DNA of 64,000 nucleotides from Candidatus Nitrotoga sp. AM1P (GCF_013168275.1 NZ_AP019547.1:1798001-1862000), one strand, 5' to 3'. Numbered from the stretch's first letter, positions 27,526 to 35,809 are shown. Made by a program: numbers and translations. Notes: generated by a model not told the origin, from the sequence alone.

Positions 27526-29880
27526 TCAAGCTGTTTCCTGGTAAAGATACTTCTGGAAGCCGCTGAATACCTTGCCGATCTCTTCCGGCTTGCCTAGATC
27601 AGCCACGGCATCTGCAATCGAATCGTGATACTTCAGGCACAGCAGCGGTTTCAGTTTTGCCGAATCGAGTTCCTCCACGCCGACGCTGACGTAGTGCGAG
27701 AGCACGAAATCAAGAAAGACCCGTTGTTTGCTGTTGAAGTGAGTGCTGATGAATGCCATCGCCTGGGCCGCGCGCTCTTCGCGGGTGAGCGGGGCCAGGG
27801 CATAGGCCACATGGGCCAGCACATCGAACAGGTCGCTCTTCTCCGCGTCGATGATTCTCTGCATTTCGGCTAAGTGATCCTTGCCAAAGCCTTTTTCGGC
27901 GAGCCCCTCCAGCAATTTCCTGCGCGTATCCGGCGCACCCCACAAGGCGCGCAGTTCTTCTTCGTCCTTGAAAAATTCGGGCAACTTGCCGAACAGCGCT
28001 TCCATGAACTGCTGCGCCGACATCGGCGTACCATCCGGGTGCCAGAAGCTGGTCACCATCATGTGCTGAATGGTGCGCGTCTTACCGTCGGCGAGTTTGA
28101 TCCTGATTTTCTGCCGCGCCTGGTATTCCGCCGCCGGTTCTCGCGCCTCAATGGGCGCACGTGGCGCGGGAATCGGTGCGTCTTCCCGCGGTTCCTGCTC
28201 AAGCGGCTCGCCGTCCCACTCCGGGTCGTTGAAATGATGGTGCGCCCTCACGAAATCGTAGATCGTGAAGTAGTCCTTGTCGTCATAGAGTCGCGTGCCG
28301 CGCCCGATGATCTGTTTGAACTCGATCATCGAATTGATAGGCCGCAGCAGCACGATGTTGCGCACGTTGCGGGCGTCCACGCCGGTAGAGAGCTTCTGCG
28401 AAGTGGTCAGGATAGTGGGAATGGTCTTCTCGTTATCCTGAAAATCGCGCAGGTTTTGTTCGCCCAACGCGCCATCATCGGCCGTCACCCGCTGGCAGTA
28501 ATTCGGGTCAGTGCTGCTCTTCGTCTGGTTGATCAGATCCCGTATCGCCAGCGCGTGGGCTTGGTTCGCGCAAAAGACCAACGTTTTTTCCCGCTGGTCG
28601 ATCTGCGACATGAAGATTTCAACCCGCTTTTTCTCCCGCTCCCTGATCTCGATGATCTTGTTGAAGTCGGCTTCCTCGTAGCGCTTGCCCGCCTCGATCT
28701 CGCCCTCGACCAGCGTGTCATCGGGCGTATAGACGTACTCGTCGAGCGTTGTGGAAATCTGCTTCACCCGGAACGGCGTCAGAAAGCCGTCATTGATGCC
28801 GTCCTTGAGCGAGTAGACGAACACCGGCTCGCCAAAGTAGGCGTAGGTATCCACGTTGTCGCGGCGCTTGGGCGTGGCAGTCAAGCCAAGCTGCACGGCG
28901 GGGGCAAAGTAGTCGAGAATGCTGCGCCAGTTACTTTCGTCATTCGCCCCGCCCCGGTGGCACTCGTCGATCACGATAAAGTCAAAGAAATCCGGCGGAT
29001 ACTCGCCAAAATACCCCTCGACAGGCTCGGGGACCGCCGCAGGCCCGGTGGCTGAGCCTGCCGAAACCATGAAGGTCTGGAAGATGGTGAAGAAAATGCT
29101 GCCGTTCTTCGGCACCTTGCCCTTCTTGCGGATGTCCTCCGGGGCAATGCGAACCAGCGCGTCTTCGGGAAAGGCAGAAAAGGCGTTGAACGCCTGATCG
29201 GCCAAAATGTTGCGGTCAGCCAGGAACAAGATGCGCGGCCGCCGCGTTGGTTCACTGTCCGTTTTCCGGTCGCTCAAGTTCCAGCGGCTGTGGAACAGTT
29301 TCCACGCGATCTGGAAAGCGATAAAGGTCTTGCCCGTGCCGGTCGCCAGCGTCAGCAGAATGCGCTGTTTCTGGTCGGCGATGGCCTCAAGCACCCGCTC
29401 GATGGCGATATCCTGATAATAACGCCCCTGAAAGTAGCCGCCCCGATCTTCGAACGGCACAGCCGCGAAGCGATCGCGCCAGGCGTTATGAGCGGAAAAA
29501 GTGCGGTTCCATAATTCCTCCGGCGAGGGATAGTACGGCAACTCACTCTCGATGCCGGTGTGCATGTCGATGCCGTAGATGCTCTGCCCGTTAGTGGCAT
29601 AGGTGTAGCGAACGGCCAGCTTGCCCGCGTAATCCTTGGCCTGTCCCACCCCTTCCGTCAGCAGCTTGTCCCATGCCTTGGCTTCGACCACACCCAGCTT
29701 GGTGTTGCGATACTCCAGCACGTAATCTGCGGTGAGTCCTTTGCCACGCTTGCCGTGGCCCTCAATGCGGCCGAGCGTGATCGGATACTCGCGGCGGATG
29801 CGGCTGCCTTCGACCACGCCCCAGCCCGCCGCCGCAAGGGCGGGGTCGATGTGTTCGGCTCGAGTTTCGGCTTCGTTCAT
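27526..29880 (-). CDS. hsdR: Type I restriction endonuclease subunit R
   Basis: Motor and nuclease subunit of a type I restriction enzyme, 784 aa. The N-terminal nuclease motif has D52 and E66-A-K68 (GVVEAKAW). The helicase has Walker A ATGTGKT (179-185), DECH (305-308), LGLTATPKR and the C-terminal motif IGRGTRLYDDKDYF. An EcoEI-type C-terminal domain follows (HMMVTSFWHPDGTPMS onward). Residues about 272-289 are an in-frame repeat insertion absent from the usual FQTF...YFGEYPPDFFD sequence. It overlaps the BroN gene by 4 bp. GC content looks higher than in the core genes around it, which fits acquisition by transfer. Confidence 0.94.
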   Translation of the reverse strand: MNEAETRAEHIDPALAAAGWGVVEGSRIRREYPITLGRIEGHGKRGKGLTADYVLEYRNTKLGVVEAKAWDKLLTEGVGQAKDYAGKLAVRYTYATNGQSIYGIDMHTGIESELPYYPSPEELWNRTFSAHNAWRDRFAAVPFEDRGGYFQGRYYQDIAIERVLEAIADQKQRILLTLATGTGKTFIAFQIAWKLFHSRWNLSDRKTDSEPTRRPRILFLADRNILADQAFNAFSAFPEDALVRIAPEDIRKKGKVPKNGSIFFTIFQTFMVSAGSATGPAAVPEPVEGYFGEYPPDFFDFIVIDECHRGGANDESNWRSILDYFAPAVQLGLTATPKRRDNVDTYAYFGEPVFVYSLKDGINDGFLTPFRVKQISTTLDEYVYTPDDTLVEGEIEAGKRYEEADFNKIIEIREREKKRVEIFMSQIDQREKTLVFCANQAHALAIRDLINQTKSSTDPNYCQRVTADDGALGEQNLRDFQDNEKTIPTILTTSQKLSTGVDARNVRNIVLLRPINSMIEFKQIIGRGTRLYDDKDYFTIYDFVRAHHHFNDPEWDGEPLEQEPREDAPIPAPRAPIEAREPAAEYQARQKIRIKLADGKTRTIQHMMVTSFWHPDGTPMSAQQFMEALFGKLPEFFKDEEELRALWGAPDTRRKLLEGLAEKGFGKDHLAEMQRIIDAEKSDLFDVLAHVAYALAPLTREERAAQAMAFISTHFNSKQRVFLDFVLSHYVSVGVEELDSAKLKPLLCLKYHDSIADAVADLGKPEEIGKVFSGFQKYLYQETA
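29014..29068. repeat. Palindromic repeat inserted in frame within hsdR
   Basis: TCGACAGGCTC and GAGCCTGCCGA form a near-perfect inverted pair around about 25 bp. The sequence encodes VSAGSATGPAAVPEPVEG between the conserved IFQTF and YFGEYPP blocks of HsdR. It resembles the widespread proteobacterial repeat with CTTCGACAGGCTCAG arms. Confidence 0.75.
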
Positions 29881-30737
29881 TTCTTCTCCCTGCCCTTCCT
29901 TATGGCCTTGGGGCGCAATGCCTTGCCGGGTAGCAGAAAATTATCGGCGGACACCACCGGCCTGTTGGTCTTGGCTTCCAGCGCCTGGCGTGCCTGCTTG
30001 GCAATCGCCCCGCCCTTCGTGGCGGCCACCTTGTTTTCGGCCATCCCGGTCGCCTCATCCGTTTCGGCAATCTGCCGCGTCGACAACTCCGCCAGCGCGG
30101 TGAATATCAGTTCCGCCTCGCTCATGTGGTCGCGCAGACTGTGACCCTGCAAACCCTTCATCGTCTTGTGCGCCTTCACGCTCACGCCCGACCATTCCTG
30201 ATGAATGATATTGGTGAGAATGGCGAACTCCTCGCCCTTTTTGATCTCGTGGTTTGTCCAGTAATCGGTCAGCTTGTTGCGCGTCTCCTGCCCGGTCATG
30301 CGCTGCTGTATCCACTTTTCGCTACGCCCGTGTTTCTGCCAGGTCTCGCGGGCGCGATCCAACGACAACGCCGGGTCGGCCATCTCCTGCATGCGCTCGT
30401 AGCCGACCTTGGCTAGCCACAGCTTGATCGGCTCCGCCTTCGGGCTGGGCACGGACTGCACCAGGCGCAGCAGGATTTCGGCGGTGGCCACATCGGTCAG
30501 ACGTTGCTTGCCGTCACTGGCCGTCATTTTCAACTGGTAACAGTTTGTTACCAGTTCACTGCCCTCTTTGGCCAAGCGGCCCTTCAGCACCTTCCAGTAC
30601 TTTCTTGCCCCTTGGAAGTCGGGCTGCTGGGTTAGCACCTGAATAATGTCGACCACCGAGAACCACCAGGTTTCGCTGGCTTCGTCGTACACACGGCGAA
30701 TTTCGTGGGTCTCGAATAAGGCGGGCTGAATCGGCAT
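29877..30737 (-). CDS. BRO-N domain protein (DinD/antirepressor-like) in the hsd operon
   Basis: Accessory protein of 286 aa from the ATG at 30737, which has a strong AAGGAG box 7 nt upstream. A longer frame starting at 30857 only translates a remnant of hsdS. The N-terminus (ETWWFSVVDIIQVLTQQPDFQGARKYWKVLK...) is a BRO-N DNA-binding-type domain. The middle (EKWIQQRMTGQETRNKLTDYW, AILTNIIHQEWSGVSVKAHK) matches the DNA-damage-inducible protein D group. Such genes recur in type I restriction operons, with unproven function. It overlaps hsdR by 4 bp. Confidence 0.8.
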   Translation of the reverse strand: MPIQPALFETHEIRRVYDEASETWWFSVVDIIQVLTQQPDFQGARKYWKVLKGRLAKEGSELVTNCYQLKMTASDGKQRLTDVATAEILLRLVQSVPSPKAEPIKLWLAKVGYERMQEMADPALSLDRARETWQKHGRSEKWIQQRMTGQETRNKLTDYWTNHEIKKGEEFAILTNIIHQEWSGVSVKAHKTMKGLQGHSLRDHMSEAELIFTALAELSTRQIAETDEATGMAENKVAATKGGAIAKQARQALEAKTNRPVVSADNFLLPGKALRPKAIRKGREKK

Positions 30738-30751
30738 GGCTTGGCTCCTTA

Positions 30752-30845
30752 TAGGTGGCCACTGAAGGCCTGGTGCAGCAACGATTTTCAACGCATCAAG
30801 CGCGGCGAGCTTGCGCTGACAAATGGATTCGAGGCATGGGGTTTC
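30752..30845 (-). pseudogene. hsdS: Duplicated 3' end of hsdS between fic and the BroN gene
   Basis: The minus strand here encodes LESICQRKLAALDALK, then after a frameshift SLLHQAFSGHL and a stop. The intact hsdS ends LESIYQRKLAAIDALKKSLLHQAFSGEL. The DNA match covers about 75-90 bp at roughly 85 per cent identity. The remnant stop (TAA) overlaps the ribosome-binding site of the BroN gene, so an hsdS once ended here. The fic stop lies exactly at the other edge of the homology. Confidence 0.85.
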
Positions 30846-31917
30846 AGCTTCGTTCATCGTCTAATGTAATCTGCGTCAAAAGTTCAAATAATGGCCGATT
30901 GATATAAAAATTTTTGCGGCCAATTTTTTTCTTTTCCACAAAGCCATTTTTAGCAAGCGTATCCAAATGCTTTGCCGCAGTAATGCGCGAAACGCCTAAA
31001 TCTTTTTCCACAAACTCGATCTTGGTGTAAGGATAACGAAATAGATTATTCAGCAAATCCTGATTGTAGATTTTAGGCAGTTCAGCGCGTAAGCGATGCT
31101 TGGTCGTTTGCATCAACTCCCGCAAATTCTTAATCAGCTTGATTTCACTTTTAGCAGTAACAGCGATACCCTTCACGATATACACGCACCAATCTACCCA
31201 GTTATTGGTTTCCCTTGTTAACTGGAGCAGCTGGTAATACTGGCTTTTAGTCGAGGTGATATAGCGGCTTAAATACAGCACAGGCAAATCCAGCAAGCCT
31301 TCGCGTTGCAAGATCAGCAAATTGAGAATACGTCCGGTGCGCCCATTGCCATCGTAAAAGGGATGGATGCTTTCAAACTGGTGATGCGCAATCGCCATGC
31401 GTAATATTGGGTCCAGCTCATCCTTGGCATGAATGAAATCCACCAAATCCGCCATCAACTTCTCTATCACCACGGCATCTTGTGGCGGCTCATACACAAT
31501 TGCGCCCGTGGTCTGGTTTTTAAGAACCGTGCCCGGCAGTTTCCTCAAGCCAGCATTGGTTTGTTCGACTTCTTCCTGCACGCGCAAAATCGTTCCCAAT
31601 CGAATCAAGCCGGAGTCACGCACATCTTGGTACCCCACCCTTAAAGCGGCGATATAGTTTTGCACCTCCTTGGCCGCAGGTGAAGCCGAACTGCTTTGGT
31701 CGTAGGCATAGAGCTCGTCATGCGTGGTGATGATATTCTCAATTTCAGAGCTATCTTTCGCCTCCTGGATGGAGAGCGTATCCAACAGAATCGCGCTGTT
31801 GGGCAAGGATTCACACAAGCCCTTCAACTCGGCCAAATAGCGATGCGCCTCGGCCAGGCTTTGCCAGATAGCCTTAACTTCCAAGCTGGCATTTGAAGGT
31901 ATCTGCAAAGCAATCAC
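30844..31917 (-). CDS. Fic family protein with N-terminal inhibitory motif and winged helix
   Basis: Probable AMPylating enzyme (AMP transfer from ATP to protein hydroxyls), 357 aa. The Fic core motif is complete, H185-PFYDGNGRTG-R196. An inhibitory motif S56xxxE60-N61 (DSSEIENI) lies N-terminal, so this is a class II, self-inhibited Fic with a Fic_N domain. The C-terminal part (FRYPYTKIEFVEKDLGVSRITAAKHLDTLAKNGFVEKKKIGRKNFY) is a winged-helix DNA-binding domain. It lies inside the hsd operon, yet has its own AT-rich spacer and operator-like palindrome. Its lower GC than hsdR and hsdM argues for separate arrival. Confidence 0.9.
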   Translation of the reverse strand: MIALQIPSNASLEVKAIWQSLAEAHRYLAELKGLCESLPNSAILLDTLSIQEAKDSSEIENIITTHDELYAYDQSSSASPAAKEVQNYIAALRVGYQDVRDSGLIRLGTILRVQEEVEQTNAGLRKLPGTVLKNQTTGAIVYEPPQDAVVIEKLMADLVDFIHAKDELDPILRMAIAHHQFESIHPFYDGNGRTGRILNLLILQREGLLDLPVLYLSRYITSTKSQYYQLLQLTRETNNWVDWCVYIVKGIAVTAKSEIKLIKNLRELMQTTKHRLRAELPKIYNQDLLNNLFRYPYTKIEFVEKDLGVSRITAAKHLDTLAKNGFVEKKKIGRKNFYINRPLFELLTQITLDDERS

Positions 31918-31935
31918 ACCGTTCGCCCTATAAAA

Positions 31936-31968
31936 ACATGATAAGAAATTTTAATTATCTTATCATGT
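31936..31968. promoter_or_regulatory. Large palindrome upstream of fic
   Basis: ACATGATAAGA and TCTTATCATGT are perfect 11-bp inverted arms with an 11-bp AT spacer, 19 bp before the fic start. A further copy of one arm, TCTTATCACGTCA, lies at 31999-32011. The fic product ends in a winged-helix domain, so autoregulation at these sites is plausible. Confidence 0.6.
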
Positions 31969-32057
31969 CAGAGACAACGTGTATAAAAAATCATATTTTC
32001 TTATCACGTCATAATGGATATGGTTAAAAAACTAGGTTTTCTATACGCATCATTAAT

Positions 32058-33266
32058 TCATAGCTCACCGGAAAAAGCTTGGTGCAGCAGCGATTTTTTC
32101 AAAGCATCAATAGCGGCGAGCTTGCGCTGGTAAATGGATTCAAGGCGCTGGGTTTCTTCTGAAAGGGAGTTAATCATAGCCACAACTCTCTGTTGATGAC
32201 CGCGTGAAAAGACAGGAATCATCACCTTCTTTAGTTCGTCTGAGTCTATCTTGAGTGTTCCGTGAGCCGCACTACTCAAGACGTCGCCGCTTGAATTAAT
32301 TCGGTCTCGTAGTGCGAAAAGGAGATACCGAGGAATCAGGTCTGGCTCAGGGTGGATTGCTCTGATGTCTTGGTTGAATGCACAGGGAACCATTAGCTCG
32401 GCGATTTGAGCGCCATGTGCCAAGCCCATACCACGTACAAGAATTAGGAGCGTTCCTGCTGGCGCCATACGCGTTGAAGACTCGTCAACTGCTAATCGAG
32501 AAATATGCAACAGCGAATCGAACAGTTGTGTTGATTTCATATCACGTCCAGAAACCCAAGGTATTTCGCCATTCCAATAGCCACTGTTGCTTTTGGACGG
32601 AGTACCGCCACTACTAAAAGTGCAAATTTCATCCAATCGCTTCTCTCTCCACCCCTCGCCGCACTGGTTGAAGACGGATTGCAGATGGCTTTCAAAGAGT
32701 GCGCGGGCGTTTTGAAGGTTCTTCTCGGCGTTGGCTTTGGCGGCAGCGATGCCGTCAAACGCTTCGTCGAGAATACCGACGATCCGTTTTTGTTCGGGGA
32801 GCGATTCAGGGTAATGCACCGAAAACTTCTCGGCCAAGACAATCCTAGCCAATTCCGTTTGACCTCCGCAACCCTCGCCAGCTTCCTTGATGGCATCTTC
32901 GATAACTACGAGCATGTAGCCGAAGAATTGCGGATAAAACTTCCCTGGCATCGGGCGAACGATGGTCACATGCGAATCAACAGTAGTCGGCTCCGGAGGA
33001 TTCTCACGGAATTGTGCGACACGACCAAGTGTCCCTGTTCCAGTAGAGTTGACGAGAACATCTCCGGCATGAATAAGCCTGTCACTTCCGACCTTCTTTG
33101 CCTGTACATCATGTCTGCGTGAGGGTTCATAGCTGACGCGATGGTCGCGAATGCATTTTTGATTGAGGACGCATATCCCACCATCTTCCAGATACTTCGG
33201 TGAAATTCCTCGATTTAGAAACGAGCAGACCTCACCCAGCTTCTTGGTTTGCCACCCTGCCTTCAT
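32058..33266 (-). CDS. hsdS: Type I restriction-modification specificity subunit S
   Basis: DNA-recognition subunit, 402 aa, with two target-recognition domains (about 1-150 and 200-350) and two conserved helices. The first is LPEQKRIVGILDEAFDGIAAAKANAEKNLQNARALFESHLQSVF in pattern. The second is the C-terminal RLESIYQRKLAAIDALKKS helix. The TRD starts are recognisable (WQTKKLGEVCSFLNRG; WREKRLDEICTFSSGGTPSK). It overlaps hsdM by 4 bp. GC is clearly lower than in hsdM and hsdR, as expected for exchanged specificity genes. Confidence 0.93.
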   Translation of the reverse strand: MKAGWQTKKLGEVCSFLNRGISPKYLEDGGICVLNQKCIRDHRVSYEPSRRHDVQAKKVGSDRLIHAGDVLVNSTGTGTLGRVAQFRENPPEPTTVDSHVTIVRPMPGKFYPQFFGYMLVVIEDAIKEAGEGCGGQTELARIVLAEKFSVHYPESLPEQKRIVGILDEAFDGIAAAKANAEKNLQNARALFESHLQSVFNQCGEGWREKRLDEICTFSSGGTPSKSNSGYWNGEIPWVSGRDMKSTQLFDSLLHISRLAVDESSTRMAPAGTLLILVRGMGLAHGAQIAELMVPCAFNQDIRAIHPEPDLIPRYLLFALRDRINSSGDVLSSAAHGTLKIDSDELKKVMIPVFSRGHQQRVVAMINSLSEETQRLESIYQRKLAAIDALKKSLLHQAFSGEL

Positions 33267-34744
33267 AGCAATGCCCTGATGTTTGCCAGTACCTCCGCAC
33301 TCTCGGCATCCAATGCGGCGATTTCGTCCATGATGTCCTGCGGGCTGCGGTGCGCGATTTCCTCACCGCCGTTGGGGTTCTTCACCGACAAATCGTACCC
33401 TTCGGCTGCGCTCAAGGCATGGGTATCAACAGACCAACTCTTGGGTGAATCGGCGAAGGTCTTTTGCAGCTCAATAAATTCGGCAAGGTCGGCGTCGTTG
33501 AGCGGGTTGGTCTTGCCCATATTGCGCCCCGGATCAAGCTGGTAATACCAAATCTTGCGTGCCTGCCCTGAGCCATGTCGAAGGGTCGGCGCGCCCTTCT
33601 CGAAGAACAGCACGACGGTTTTCACACCCGCGCCCTGGAAGGTGCCGCCGGGGCAGTCGAGGATAGTGTGCAGGTTGCAACTTTCCAGCAGCAGTTTGCG
33701 CAAACTCACCGAAGCGTTGTCGGTGTTGGACAGGAAAGTATTCTTGATGACTACGCCGGCCCGGCCACCGGCCTTGAGCATTTTGATGAAGTGCTGGAGA
33801 AAGAGAAAAGCCGTTTCGCCGGTGCGGATGGGGAAATTCTGCTGGACTTCCTTGCGCTCTTTGCCGCCGAAGGGCGGATTGGCCAGGATCACGTCCATGC
33901 GGTCCTTGTCCTGAATGTCGACAAGGTTTTCGGCCAGGGTGTTAGTGTGGGCGATGTTGGGCGCCTCGATGCCGTGCAGGATCATGTTCATGATCGCGAT
34001 GACGTAGGCCAGCGACTTCTTTTCCTTGCCGTAGAAGGTGCGCTCTTGCAGCGTCTTAATGTTGCTGGTGGTAAGGCCGGGCTTGGCCTTGAGATAATCG
34101 AACGCCTCGCACAAAAAGCCCGCCGAACCACAGGCGCCGTCGTAGATGCGCTCGCCAATTGTTGGCTGCACCACTTGCACCATGGCGCGAATCAGCGGCC
34201 GCGGGGTGTAGTACTCGCCGCCATTCCTACCCGCGTTGCCCATGTTCTTGATCTTGACTTCGTACAGGTGCGACAGCTCGTGCTTTTCGGTTTGCGAGCG
34301 GAAGCGCAGTTCGTCGATGTGATCAATGATCTCGCGCAGATTGTAGCCGCTGTGGATCTTGTTCTTGATCTCGCCGAAAATTTCACCGATCTTGTATTCG
34401 AGGGTGTTCGGCCCGCTGGCCTTCTGCTTGAAGCCGTGCAGATAGGGAAAGAGCTTGCGGTCGACGAAATCACGCAGGTCGTCGCCGGTCAGCGCCTTGT
34501 TGTGGTCAAGCTTGCCATCGGCTCCTTTGGGCGCAGCCCAGCTTTCCCAGCGGTAGGGCGCGTCGAGAATGAAGGTGTGCTTCTTGCCCTCCAGCTCGGC
34601 CTCTATAGCCTTGTCCTGCTCCAGGCTATCTAGGAATTTCAGGAACAGCAGCCAGGAGGTCTGCTCGGTGTAGTCCAGTTCGCTGGCACAACCGGCCTCT
34701 TTCCAGAGGACGTCGTCGATGTTTTTAAAAGCTTGTTCGAACAT
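33263..34744 (-). CDS. hsdM: Type I restriction-modification methyltransferase subunit M
   Basis: N6-adenine methyltransferase, 493 aa. The AdoMet-binding motif is DGACGSAGF (202-210) and the catalytic motif NPPFG (289-293). The N-terminal HsdM_N helical domain includes LDYTEQTSWLLFLKFLDSLE. Residues 387-395 (TLRHGSGQA) are an in-frame insertion of a repeat between FFEKGAP and RKIWYYQLDPGR. It is the first gene of hsdM-hsdS-fic-BroN-hsdR. No clear promoter was found in the 125 bp before it. Confidence 0.94.
   Translation of the reverse strand: MFEQAFKNIDDVLWKEAGCASELDYTEQTSWLLFLKFLDSLEQDKAIEAELEGKKHTFILDAPYRWESWAAPKGADGKLDHNKALTGDDLRDFVDRKLFPYLHGFKQKASGPNTLEYKIGEIFGEIKNKIHSGYNLREIIDHIDELRFRSQTEKHELSHLYEVKIKNMGNAGRNGGEYYTPRPLIRAMVQVVQPTIGERIYDGACGSAGFLCEAFDYLKAKPGLTTSNIKTLQERTFYGKEKKSLAYVIAIMNMILHGIEAPNIAHTNTLAENLVDIQDKDRMDVILANPPFGGKERKEVQQNFPIRTGETAFLFLQHFIKMLKAGGRAGVVIKNTFLSNTDNASVSLRKLLLESCNLHTILDCPGGTFQGAGVKTVVLFFEKGAPTLRHGSGQARKIWYYQLDPGRNMGKTNPLNDADLAEFIELQKTFADSPKSWSVDTHALSAAEGYDLSVKNPNGGEEIAHRSPQDIMDEIAALDAESAEVLANIRALL
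33560..33586. repeat. 27-bp repeat inserted in frame within hsdM
   Basis: The insert contains CCCTTCGACATGGCTCAGGG, one base off the common CCCTTCGACAGGCTCAGGG repeat. It adds nine residues without breaking the frame. It is the same repeat type as in hsdR. Confidence 0.7.
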
Positions 34745-34869
34745 GGGGGGCAGACGCTATTCCAGGATGATGGGCTGTACGAGGCCAAAGGCGCTAATAT
34801 AACCGGTATCAATGTTATTGGAAAAAAACCTTGGATATGAATGGGCGTTGAAAACGTGTATGAAACAAA

Positions 34870-34902
34870 AAACCCGCGCACTCATCAGGAGTGCGCGGGT
34901 TT
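34870..34902 (-). terminator. Rho-independent terminator of tRNA-Met
   Basis: AAACCCGCGCACT and AGTGCGCGGGTTT are perfect 13-bp arms with a 7-nt loop. On the minus strand the stem ends in a T-run (TTTTTTGTTTCA). It lies 34 bp after the tRNA 3' end. Confidence 0.9.
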
Positions 34903-34935
34903 ATGTATTTCTTTAATACTACTTAAAACAATTTA

Positions 34936-35012
34936 TGGTGGTGATAGGTGGAGTTGAACCACCGACCTCAGCGTTATGAGTGCTGCGCTCTAACCATCTG
35001 AGCTATATCACC
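34936..35012 (-). tRNA. tRNA-Met (anticodon CAT)
   Basis: A 77-nt tRNA with encoded CCA. The acceptor stem GGTGATA pairs with TATCACC, and the discriminator is A. D-arm AGCTCAGATGGTTAGAGC and T-arm GGTGGTTCAACTCCACC are standard. Anticodon CAT lies at 34976-34978 in the loop CTCATAA. An elongator Met is most likely. A tRNA-Ile2 with a modified CAT anticodon cannot be excluded by eye. It borders the hsd island. Confidence 0.92.
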
Positions 35013-35122
35013 TGAAATCGTGTCGTCGCGTTAGTCAAAGCGCCCTAAATTGCCACGAAGAGCGCGGCATTTTCCAGATTTAACTGCTGCTTGTCAATTG
35101 CGCTGGTACTTGCACCCTGGTT

Positions 35123-35809
35123 TTAATGCTGATCACAGGCTACCAGATGTACCGCACTGCCAGCGAACTTCTGTTGCAATGTTACCATTTTTTCAATTGC
35201 CGCTACGTCTGGAGATTTCAGCACAAACACCGTGAGTTTGAACTTGCTCATGAGCTCTCCCATCACGGCAGTTTTAACGCCTTTTGCCCGGAGGCTATCA
35301 AAAGCTTTACGCGCTGCCTTGTCTGTCTTGAATACGCCCAGCGAAATAGCGTTCTTCCAGGGTCCGGCGTCCTGCACGGTGAAATAGTCCTTCACATTAT
35401 GGGTCTTGAGTTCGGCGATATTTTTATCCATTTCCGCACGGGTTTGTGCAGGTGGCAGGTATACCCAATAACCAATCGCATATTCAGTTTGTCGCTGCGT
35501 CAATTTATCCGTCAGTTTCAATGTGGTTAACGCCGCCGTGGCACGTACGCTGTCGGTGCCGGAAAATTCTCCCCATTCCAGACAAACATCAGTAAATGCT
35601 CGCTGATCCTGCGATGTTGCCAATACAACAGAAGGAGACAACAAAGTTGCCGGTGCTGCATCTGGCACATCCAGTAACTTGATCTTTTCCACATTCAGCG
35701 ACGGTTGATGCTTCAAATTTTTATTTTCACCTGTCAATAGTTCACCCCATTGAATAAATGAAAAAAACATCAAATTTGCCAGCAGCAATAACCAGAATAG
35801 CCACTTCAT
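35123..35809 (-). CDS. SPOR-domain membrane protein
   Basis: A 228-aa protein with an N-terminal membrane anchor (MKWLFWLLLLANLMFFSF) and an otherwise soluble, presumably periplasmic body. Residues about 110-175 (YWVYLPPAQTRAEMDKNIAE, then ISLGVFKTDKAARKAFDSLR) have the alternating pattern of a SPOR/SPOR-like domain that binds peptidoglycan. It follows coaX after 90 bp in the birA-coaX run, a frequent arrangement in betaproteobacteria. Its exact role is unknown. Confidence 0.7.
   Translation of the reverse strand: MKWLFWLLLLANLMFFSFIQWGELLTGENKNLKHQPSLNVEKIKLLDVPDAAPATLLSPSVVLATSQDQRAFTDVCLEWGEFSGTDSVRATAALTTLKLTDKLTQRQTEYAIGYWVYLPPAQTRAEMDKNIAELKTHNVKDYFTVQDAGPWKNAISLGVFKTDKAARKAFDSLRAKGVKTAVMGELMSKFKLTVFVLKSPDVAAIEKMVTLQQKFAGSAVHLVACDQH

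Noticed and set aside
27874..29055. A 393-codon plus-strand frame opposite hsdR
   Set aside because: It is antisense to the conserved helicase region of hsdR. Long antisense frames are common in GC-rich genes and it has no recognisable domain.
30738..30857. A 40-codon N-terminal extension of the BroN protein
   Set aside because: It translates the hsdS remnant, while a strong AAGGAG box and the conserved domain start point to the ATG at 30737.
33575..34633. A 352-codon plus-strand frame opposite hsdM
   Set aside because: It is antisense to well-conserved methyltransferase motifs, with no ribosome-binding site and no domain.
34745..35012. tRNA-Met as integration site of the hsd island
   Set aside because: I found no duplicated tRNA 3' end at the other side of the island and no integrase gene, so there is no evidence for site-specific integration.
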